13,995 nt of DNA from CAYJRR01 sp964372275 [NCBI: uncultured bacterium] (GTDB lineage: Bacteria; CAYJRR01), in contig CAYJRR010000121.1 in assembly GCA_964372275.1 (NCBI GenBank), positions 1-13,995 of the forward strand. The letters run 5' to 3'. The notes below the pieces were generated by a model. The model was not told the DNA's origin, searched no databases, and saw nothing but the letters and a program-made list of their open reading frames with translations. Positions 9,107 to 13,995 of the stretch are shown here, one piece after another. The position numbers and the translations under genes are program-made. Every line of letters starts with the position of its first letter. The first letter of the stretch is position 1.

Positions 9107-9960
9107 CGCGCACGGACGGCAAGCGTCGTGGTGAGCCCCGCCAACGCCAACAGCGCGGCGCCGACCGTACCGCGCCAGCCGGGGGGCTCGCGCAGCACGG
9201 CGTGACCAAGCAGATAGGCGATCACCGGCGTGGCGAAGGCGTAGACCGAGACCTCGGCCGCGGCGGCGACGGCGTAGGCCCGGGTCATCAGCAGTTGGGC
9301 CAATGCCGCCAGCACGCCGACGCCGGCGAGACCGGCGAGCTGCGCGGCGTCCGGAACGACGAACTGCCACAGGCAGGCGATCCCGCTGACGACGGTCGCG
9401 GAGGCGGAGAACCAGAGCACGATCGTCGCGGGGCCGTCGGTGCGGGACAACACCTTCACCGACACGTAGGCCGAGGCCGCGAGGATCGCGGAGGCGAGTC
9501 CGGCCGCGACGCCGTGCGGCGGCAGCGCGTCCGACGGGCCCCCGGCGCCGTCGGCGAATCGAAACCACCCGCCGGTCGGCTGGGCGACGACCCCGACGCC
9601 GGCGAAGCCGATCGCCAGCGCCAACCACACCGCCGGCGGGGCGCGTTCCCCGAGCACGTAGGGGGACATCGCCGCCACGACCAGCGGCGAAAGATAGGTG
9701 AGCAGCACCGCGTCACCGAGCTTCAGGCTCGACAGCGCGTAGAAGTAGGCGAACATCGACGCCAGTCCCACGATCCCGCGGGTGAGCAACAGGCGGCGGT
9801 GGACCCCCAACAGCCGCCGTCCGTCGCGCCAGCCGAAGGCCGCCGCGATCGCGGTGGCGATCAGGCTCCGGAAGAAGACGATCTCGGCGACCGGGATGGC
9901 GTCGGCGACGAGCTTCACGCACAGGCCCATCCCGGCGAAGCAGACCGAGGCGAGCAGCAT
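9091..9960 (-). CDS. EamA/DMT-superfamily permease
   Basis: The product is an inner-membrane protein of 289 residues with about ten hydrophobic segments in two EamA-type halves, for example MLLASVCFAGMGLCVKLVAD, LIATAIAAAFGW, LLTYLSPLVVAAMSPYVLGE, WLALAIGFAGVGVVAQP, SAILAASAYVSVKV, FSASATVVSGIACLW and AYAVAAAAEVSVYAFATPVI. The phrase LSPLVVAAMSPYVLGERAPP closes the first half, and TPVIAYLLGHAVLREPPGWR, with an E after the last loop, closes the second, as in drug/metabolite transporters. The substrate cannot be told from sequence. The ATG at 9960 is chosen because it opens the first membrane helix; in-frame upstream sequence runs into the neighbouring lipoprotein gene. It lies 44 nt downstream of that gene on the same strand and may be co-transcribed. 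Its 3' end overlaps an FG-GAP relic. Confidence 0.85.
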   Translation of the reverse strand: MLLASVCFAGMGLCVKLVADAIPVAEIVFFRSLIATAIAAAFGWRDGRRLLGVHRRLLLTRGIVGLASMFAYFYALSSLKLGDAVLLTYLSPLVVAAMSPYVLGERAPPAVWLALAIGFAGVGVVAQPTGGWFRFADGAGGPSDALPPHGVAAGLASAILAASAYVSVKVLSRTDGPATIVLWFSASATVVSGIACLWQFVVPDAAQLAGLAGVGVLAALAQLLMTRAYAVAAAAEVSVYAFATPVIAYLLGHAVLREPPGWRGTVGAALLALAGLTTTLAVRARSPRR

Positions 9961-10004
9961 CTGGAGGGCCCCTTGCCGGTGCGCGGCGTCGGCCCCCGGA
10001 CGGT

Positions 10005-10970
10005 TCAGTAGTAGAGATCCCCGTCGAGGCAGAAGATCAGGCCGTCGAGTCCGAGCGTCCCCTCGATCGCGGGGTAGTAGGCCGCCCCCATGATGCACAT
10101 CTCGTCGTCGACCGATTCGCCGAACTCGAGGGTCTGCTCGGTCTCGTTGTGCCAGGTGCAGGTGAAGCGCAGGCCCAGTTCCCCGGTGAAGGTCAACCGG
10201 TCCTCCTCGGCGAGCTCCACCTCCTCCGGCGCGTGCCAGTCGTCGCTCTCGTAGACCAGCGAGAGGTTCGAGCCGGTCACCACGTCGCCGTGGAAGATCT
10301 CGAACTTGTCGAGACGCTGGTGTCCGTGCGAACCGAGCCGGAAGACGTTCGCCCCCGCCGGCACCGGGCAGGAGGTGGTGTGCGAATAGGCCGGAACGCC
10401 GTCGAAGCCGGCCCCCGGCGGGATCTCGAAGTCGGTGTCGACGGCGAAGATCGTCCCGATGTACTCCTCGACCTCCGCCGGATCGACCGGGAAGATCTGC
10501 ACCTCGGCCGCCGCTTCAATCGCCTCGTTCGACGCGTTGGCGTAATGGACCTCGAGGATGAAGACGGTCTGCTCCGGGATCCGCGCGGCGAGCCCCTCCG
10601 GGAGCGACGTCTCGCGCTCCGGCTCCTGCGCGCCGTAGACGAAGAGGCGGCCGAGACCCATGTCGCACTCGCCGAACCCCTCTTCGGGGGCCGGATCGCC
10701 GGTTAGGTAGGAGGCGTCCCGGTAGAGGATCAGGTGGTGGCTCCCGGGGTTCATCCGGCTGACGACGCGCTGGAAGTCGATCGCCTCGTCGTTCCCCAAC
10801 GAGACCACCTGGCACTTCGTCACCTCGTCACCGGCTTCGACCGTGAACGGCTCGATGCGGACGGTGATCGGTCCGCCGGACTCCTTGGCCGGTTCGGAGG
10901 TGCACCCGAGCCACAGGGACGAGGCGGCGAGCGGAACGGCGATCCGTCGGAGCGGGTTCCAGACAGGCAT
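10005..10970 (-). CDS. Copper type II monooxygenase-fold (PHM/DBH-like) lipoprotein
   Basis: The product has 321 residues. The signal peptide ends in the lipobox WLGC (Cys23), so it is probably membrane-anchored in the periplasm or on the surface. The copper ligands of peptidylglycine monooxygenase have clear counterparts: His78-His79 in NPGSHHLILYR and His142 in LEVHYAN (first copper), His215 and His217 in GSHGHQ, and Met291 in DDEMC (second copper). The stretch RFTCTWHNETEQTLEFGES, then DEMCIMGAAYY, parallels the PHM C-terminal domain. In animals this fold hydroxylates a C-H bond using ascorbate and two coppers; the substrate here is unknown. There are several extra Cys (53, 102, 201, 271, 292, 304), possibly in disulphides. 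Upstream on the minus strand AGGG is a weak ribosome site and TTGACC (11014-11019) a possible -35. The EamA gene follows after 44 nt. Confidence 0.8.
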   Translation of the reverse strand: MPVWNPLRRIAVPLAASSLWLGCTSEPAKESGGPITVRIEPFTVEAGDEVTKCQVVSLGNDEAIDFQRVVSRMNPGSHHLILYRDASYLTGDPAPEEGFGECDMGLGRLFVYGAQEPERETSLPEGLAARIPEQTVFILEVHYANASNEAIEAAAEVQIFPVDPAEVEEYIGTIFAVDTDFEIPPGAGFDGVPAYSHTTSCPVPAGANVFRLGSHGHQRLDKFEIFHGDVVTGSNLSLVYESDDWHAPEEVELAEEDRLTFTGELGLRFTCTWHNETEQTLEFGESVDDEMCIMGAAYYPAIEGTLGLDGLIFCLDGDLYY

Positions 10971-11376
10971 GGGAGGCCCTCCCGAGCGACAGCTTGGCTC
11001 CGCGCGACGGGAAGGTCAATCGGCCGGTGCGGACCAGACGGCCCAGCCCTGCCACGCAACTCCCGCGCCGAACAGGAGGCATCCGACGATGCGCGCGGGG
11101 AGCGGCATCAACGGGGAAAGCCCGAGGATCGGGCTCCGTCTTGCGAGGGATCGCGGGTCGCGAAGCGATGGGGTGACGGCCTCGGCGGTGCGTCCGGATC
11201 CGATCCGATCGGGTCCGATTCGGATCCGGGTACGGCGACCGATACCGATACGGTTCGAACACAGCCGCGGTCGCGAACGCCAGAATCCGGCGATGCATTT
11301 CCACGCGTGAACGATTCTTGCGCGCCACGCCCCCGCTCCGAACGCGCCGGCGCACCGATTGCTCCCTCGCACCGCC
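10971..11376. other. Gene-free stretch of 406 nt with hexamer repeat
   Basis: No open frame here has support: the readings are low-complexity, with alternating residues such as PIRIRVRRPIPIRF. It holds the upstream region of the minus-strand copper lipoprotein, including a TTGACC hexamer on the minus strand at 11014-11019 without a clear -10. It also holds the upstream region of the plus-strand gene at 11377. A degenerate hexamer array with an inverted repeat lies at 11191-11259. Confidence 0.6.
11191..11259. repeat. Degenerate 6-bp repeat array with 10-bp inverted repeat
   Basis: From about 11207 the DNA reads as successive six-base units (tcgggt, ccgatt, cggatc, cgggta, cggcga, ccgata, ccgata, cggttc) following a loose C-S-G-R-Y-N pattern. 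CCGGATCCGA at 11194-11203 and TCGGATCCGG at 11220-11229 form a perfect inverted repeat with a 16-nt loop. The period is visible as alternating residues in translation. This is a repeat, not a coding region. Confidence 0.65.
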
Positions 11377-11904
11377 ATGTCCACCCATCCGCCGCCGATC
11401 CCTCGCGAGTGCATCGAACGGACCCTCGCCGCCCTGCCCTCGCCCGGCGGCTCGACCTGGAACGATGCCGTCCGGGGCCTCGAGCGCCGGCACCCCGGCG
11501 TTGCGCTCTTGCGACGCCTCGAGAGCCGGCGCGGCGGGTCGTCGGCCGATCTCGACCGTTTCGCCCTGCTCGCGTTGGCGGTGATCGGCGCCTTCGAAGC
11601 GGTGACCGATCTCCCGCCGCTGGACGAGGGCGTGGTGGCCGAGGCGGCGATGTCGGTCGAGCGCGACGTCGCGCTCTCGGTCTCGCGGCGCGACGCCGGC
11701 GCAGGATTCGAGCGCGCATTCCGCGTGGAGCTCGATCTCTACGACGGCATCAGCCGGCTGCACGGCCGGCTCTTCCGCCATGCGATCGAAAGTCCCGCGG
11801 CCGCCCGCGCCTTCTGGTTCGTGCAGACGTTGGTGCGCGCGGGACGGTCGGCACGGCTCGAAGTGGCGGCCGCGGTTGCCGCGCCCGAACGCGCGACCAC
11901 CTGA
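11377..11904 (+). CDS. Hypothetical soluble helical protein
   Basis: The product has 175 residues with no signal peptide and no membrane span. The ATG at 11377 is preferred over a TTG 18 nt upstream; there is no clear ribosome site. The protein is largely helical, rich in Arg, Ala and Leu, with DAVRGLERRHPGVALLRRLE (residues about 35-54), an acidic middle (EAVTDLPPLDEGVVAEAAMS) and a C-terminal helix RAFWFVQTLVRAGRSARLEV. I do not recognise a family. It ends 7 nt before the membrane protein gene at 11912, on the same strand, so the two are probably one transcript. Codon use agrees with the window (strong G/C third positions), which supports it being a real gene. The frame on the opposite strand is a shadow. 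Confidence 0.6.
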   Translation: MSTHPPPIPRECIERTLAALPSPGGSTWNDAVRGLERRHPGVALLRRLESRRGGSSADLDRFALLALAVIGAFEAVTDLPPLDEGVVAEAAMSVERDVALSVSRRDAGAGFERAFRVELDLYDGISRLHGRLFRHAIESPAAARAFWFVQTLVRAGRSARLEVAAAVAAPERATT

Positions 11905-11911
11905 CGGGTGC

Positions 11912-12634
11912 ATGGACGCACTCGAACGGCGAATCCTGCGCACAGGACTCCGGCTGGTGGGGGGGGCGGTGCTCCTCTTCACGGCCTGGAAGTTGGCGCT
12001 GCGCGGTTCGGTCGTCGTGCACGCGGAGCCGGGATCGATCCACCGACGGCTCTTCGGATGGCTCGTGGTCCGCTTTCCGCAGGAGCCGTTCAACCTGGTC
12101 GACTTCCTGACGGGGCAGTTCCTGATCCTCGGGGGGGCGATTGCGCTTTGCGCCGCGGCGGGATTGAGTCGGCGACTCGAGGCGGGGGGGCTCTGGGACG
12201 CCTCCTCGCAACGCTCCGAGCGGGCCTTCTTCCGGGTGGCGGGGATCGGTCTGGTGTGGCTCGGCTTCGACGAGCTGTTCCTCGTGCACGAGTTCCTGAG
12301 CGCGAACCTGTTCGTGTCCGATGCCGGCATCCTTCTCGTCTACGGGGTCGTCGCGGCCGTCGCCGGCATCGCCTGGCGACGTCTCCTCCTCTCCTGCCGA
12401 GGCGGGCCGCCGGTGCTGGTGGCGGGTGGCCTGCTCCACGTCATGGCGCTCGCGTGCGATCTGTTCGGCCCCAAGGGGGTCTGGCTCCCCGAGGAGCCGC
12501 TGGAGATGCTCGCCGCCGGGTGTTACGCGCTGGCCCTCGCCCTTTACGCTGCGACCACGCTCGCCCGGGCCGCCGATCCGGCACTCCGACCGACCGGCCT
12601 CCGTGGCGAGACGCAGCGTTCCGCCGCCGTTTAG
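11912..12634 (+). CDS. Polytopic membrane protein of unknown function
   Basis: The product has 240 residues. There are about six hydrophobic segments: LVGGAVLLFTAWKLAL, FLTGQFLILGGAIALCAAAG, VAGIGLVWLGFDELFLVHEF, DAGILLVYGVVAAVAGIAW, VLVAGGLLHVMALACDLF and MLAAGCYALALALYAATTL. The third carries the notable motif FDELFLVHE, with acidic and His residues inside the membrane; similar D/E and HE pairs occur in other uncharacterised membrane proteins and could bind a metal, but this is a guess. A second His and Asp (LLHVMALACD) sit in the fifth segment. The ATG at 11912 lies 7 nt after the previous stop. The stop (TAG 12632-12634) is 5 nt before the outer arm of a large inverted repeat, which might also end transcription. 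Confidence 0.7.
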   Translation: MDALERRILRTGLRLVGGAVLLFTAWKLALRGSVVVHAEPGSIHRRLFGWLVVRFPQEPFNLVDFLTGQFLILGGAIALCAAAGLSRRLEAGGLWDASSQRSERAFFRVAGIGLVWLGFDELFLVHEFLSANLFVSDAGILLVYGVVAAVAGIAWRRLLLSCRGGPPVLVAGGLLHVMALACDLFGPKGVWLPEEPLEMLAAGCYALALALYAATTLARAADPALRPTGLRGETQRSAAV

Positions 12635-12639
12635 CAGGT

Positions 12640-12830
12640 GGCGTCCGGGGTCGCGGTAATGGCCACGATCGCGTCCGCGGTTGCGGTCGCGCGGAGGCCG
12701 TTCCCGCGTGCGCGCCGGCGTCCGAGGGATGACCCTTCTTCGGACACATTGGCAGCAGGGTCATCCCACGGATTCGGTCGCCGTCGCGGCGACGGTCTCG
12801 GGTTCGGACCCGACCGCGACCCCGGACGCC
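12640..12830. repeat. Nested inverted repeat of opposed hexamer arrays
   Basis: The outer arms are GGCGTCCGGGGTCGCGGT (12640-12657) and its exact complement ACCGCGACCCCGGACGCC (12813-12830). The inner arms are GGGATGACCCT (12726-12736) and AGGGTCATCCC (12757-12767). Between them the left half, read on the minus strand, is a run of six-base units (gcgacc, gcaacc, gcggac, gcgatc). The right half, read on the plus strand, is a similar run (ggattc, ggtcgc, ggcgac, ggtctc, gggttc, ggaccc). The whole could fold as a long hairpin or cruciform. It has no ORF, so it may be a non-autonomous mobile element, a structured RNA or a terminator. Confidence 0.7.
12726..12767. repeat. Perfect 11-bp inverted repeat with 20-nt loop
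   Basis: GGGATGACCCT and AGGGTCATCCC pair exactly around the loop 12737-12756. It is the core of the larger inverted repeat. No T run follows on either strand, so a simple intrinsic terminator is not favoured. Confidence 0.75.
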
Positions 12831-12894
12831 GACGTGCCCGTCGCTTGTCCGGTCGCCGCGCAGTCGCTACACCTTCCGCGCGCCATCGTTCGCC

Positions 12895-12925
12895 TTGCCA
12901 GCGGCGCCCCGCTCTCGCGTAAGAT
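12895..12925 (+). promoter_or_regulatory. Sigma-70-like promoter for the tldD-like gene
   Basis: TTGCCA (12895-12900) differs from the -35 consensus by one base. TAAGAT (12920-12925) is a plausible -10, with a 19-nt spacer, slightly long. The start codon is 47 nt downstream. Function is inferred from sequence only. Confidence 0.45.
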
Positions 12926-12961
12926 GCCGGGCTCCGCCGGGGTGTCGGGGCTGGCGGGTCT

Positions 12962-12967
12962 CGGAGG
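12962..12967 (+). promoter_or_regulatory. Ribosome binding site of the tldD-like gene
   Basis: CGGAGG lies 5 nt before the ATG at 12973 and fixes the start, which opens into a twin-arginine signal sequence. Confidence 0.75.
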
Positions 12968-12972
12968 CTTTC

Positions 12973-13995
12973 ATGGCGCGGCAGGAGACGATCGATCGGC
13001 GGGAGTTCGTTCGGCGGACCGGGATGGCCGGCACGGCGTTGGCCATCGGCTCGTGGACGGGGGGATGCGTGAACAAGGCGACGACGCGCAAGGGGATGGA
13101 GGACGCGACGGTGGATCCGAACGAGGGACTGGCGCCGGTCGCGGCGCGCTACGGGATCGCCGCGGACGAGATCCGGCGGGCGATCGAGACGGCGCTCGCG
13201 CGCGGTGGGGACTACGCCGACGTCTACTTCCAGTCGACGACCTCCAACGTGCTCGCCCTCGAGGACGACGCCGTCAATCGCGCCCGCGCCGCCGTCGAGC
13301 AGGGGGTCGGGGTCCGGGTGATCAAAGGCGACTCGACCGGCTACGCCTTCACCGAGGAGCTGACCCCGGAGGCGCTCCGGCGCGCCGCCGCCACCGCGGC
13401 CGAGATCGCCGACGGGAACGCGAGCCACCGGCCGGTGATCTACGGCTTCCAGCGGGCGCCGCGCTACTACCCACCCGACGCCGGATGGGCACGGGTCGAC
13501 GTCGGGCGGAAGATGTCTCTCCTGTCCGACGTCAACCATCGCCTGAAATCCGCCGACAAACGCGTGGTGAAGACGACCCTCTCCTTCTCCGACGAGGAGA
13601 CCGAGGTCTACATCGTCACCTCCGAAGGGATCGTCCGACACGACCGGCAGCCGATGACTCGCCTGGTGGCGAGCTGCGTCGCGGAACAGGGGACGGACCG
13701 GGAGACGGGGAGCTACAACCTGGCCTCGCGCGACGGCTGGTCGTTCTACACGCCGGAACGGGTCGAGCGGCTGGTGAAGGAGGCGGTGCGCCGCACCGTC
13801 CTGATGTTCGAGGCGGTGCAGCCCCCCGGCGGCGAGATGCCGGTGGTGCTCGGCGCCGGATCGAGCGGGATCCTCCTCCACGAAGCGATCGGCCACGGGA
13901 TGGAGGCCGACTTCAACCGCAAGGGGACCTCCACCTACTCCACCCGCCTGGGGAAGCCGATCGCCGAGTCGTTCGTCAACGTGGTCGACGACGGC
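12973..13995 (+). CDS. TldD-family metallopeptidase with Tat-type signal (3' end outside window)
   Basis: The reading is open to the window edge: 341 residues without a stop, C-terminus missing. The N-terminus has DRREFVRR (Arg9-Arg10), then a hydrophobic stretch AGTALAIGSWTGGC (Cys32), matching a Tat signal and possibly a lipoprotein site. The body is TldD-like: DYADVYFQSTTSNVLALEDD, GVGVRVIKGDSTGYAFTEEL, VNHRLKSADKRVVKTTLSFS, VLGAGSSGILLHEAIGHGME with the zinc motif HExxxH (His303, Glu304, His308), then ADFNRKGTSTYS. TldD pairs with TldE/PmbA in other bacteria to process peptides in the cytoplasm; a Tat-exported form would act in the periplasm or at the membrane. A PmbA partner may lie beyond the window. 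The start is set by the CGGAGG site, and a promoter-like pair lies upstream. The sense-strand frame is much stronger than the antisense frame. Confidence 0.85.
   Translation, partial: MARQETIDRREFVRRTGMAGTALAIGSWTGGCVNKATTRKGMEDATVDPNEGLAPVAARYGIAADEIRRAIETALARGGDYADVYFQSTTSNVLALEDDAVNRARAAVEQGVGVRVIKGDSTGYAFTEELTPEALRRAAATAAEIADGNASHRPVIYGFQRAPRYYPPDAGWARVDVGRKMSLLSDVNHRLKSADKRVVKTTLSFSDEETEVYIVTSEGIVRHDRQPMTRLVASCVAEQGTDRETGSYNLASRDGWSFYTPERVERLVKEAVRRTVLMFEAVQPPGGEMPVVLGAGSSGILLHEAIGHGMEADFNRKGTSTYSTRLGKPIAESFVNVVDDG

Larger units (their letters stand above)
12635..12972. other. Gene-free stretch of 338 nt with nested inverted repeats
   Basis: No coding region is supported: the possible frames are low-complexity and Arg/Ala-rich. 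The stretch holds a nested inverted repeat (12640-12830), a promoter-like pair (12895-12925), and the leader and ribosome site of the tldD-like gene. It lies between the stop of the membrane protein and the metallopeptidase start. Confidence 0.6.

Noticed and set aside
8993-9205. Short plus-strand frame as a real gene
   Set aside because: Only its first part resembles a protein (an FG-GAP blade); the remainder is antisense to the EamA gene. It is treated as a relic.
8446-10011. Long plus-strand open frame antisense to the EamA gene
   Set aside because: The product is Arg/Gly/Gln-rich without motifs, whereas the minus strand gives a ten-helix transporter.
10828-12330. Long minus-strand open frame across the gene-free stretch and the two hypothetical genes
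   Set aside because: It runs through the hexamer array and is antisense to genes with good starts and membrane helices; no motif is seen.
12640-12830. CRISPR array
   Set aside because: The units are six bases and degenerate, in opposite orientations, with no regular spacers and no cas genes nearby.
12631-13896. 421-codon open frame on the minus strand over the end of the window
   Set aside because: The plus strand encodes a clear TldD protein with a strong ribosome site; the minus reading is low-complexity and crosses the inverted repeat.

Overview
This is a high-GC bacterial window. Most codons end in G or C, genes are packed with 4-nt overlaps, and GTG starts are common. A PEGA-domain outer-membrane-type protein, glycine-rich lipoproteins with runs of Gly-Gly-Gly, an integrin-like FG-GAP propeller and a copper monooxygenase-fold lipoprotein together suggest a diderm of the Myxococcota / deltaproteobacterial kind, probably uncultured. 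This placement is inferred from gene style; no marker gene here fixes it.

Layout. (1) 1-5527 is a cell-surface block. It holds the 3' end of a glycine-rich secreted protein containing an uninterrupted run of 25 G. Next comes a leftward PEGA/beta-barrel protein. Diverging from it across only 24 nt is a rightward pair, a glycine-rich lipoprotein and a seven-bladed FG-GAP propeller lipoprotein joined by an ATGA overlap. The fragment at the left edge is a paralogue of the glycine-rich lipoprotein. (2) 5542-8074 is a compact rightward operon: a DUF1285-like protein, a GNAT acetyltransferase, and hemE (uroporphyrinogen decarboxylase), with GTGA overlaps at both junctions. (3) 8083-10970 runs leftward: a small secreted protein of unknown function with codon use unlike its neighbours, an EamA/DMT permease, and a lipoprotein with every copper ligand of a type II (PHM/DBH-like) monooxygenase fold. 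A broken scrap of an FG-GAP propeller gene lies between the first two. (4) 10971-11376 has no gene but holds a degenerate hexamer repeat. (5) 11377-12634 encodes a small soluble protein and a polytopic membrane protein, neither recognised. (6) 12635-12972 has no gene but contains a large nested inverted repeat made of two opposed hexamer arrays around a hairpin, followed by a good promoter. (7) 12973 to the window end is a TldD-type metallopeptidase with a Tat-type signal sequence. It runs off the edge.

The most notable points are: the mirror-image promoter between the divergent surface genes, which could give two leaderless mRNAs; the propeller/glycine-rich/PEGA surface cluster with its poly-G tract; the FG-GAP relic about 3.5 kb from the intact gene; the nested inverted repeat at 12640-12830; and a TldD homologue apparently sent out of the cytoplasm. 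No complete new defence or mobile system was seen.
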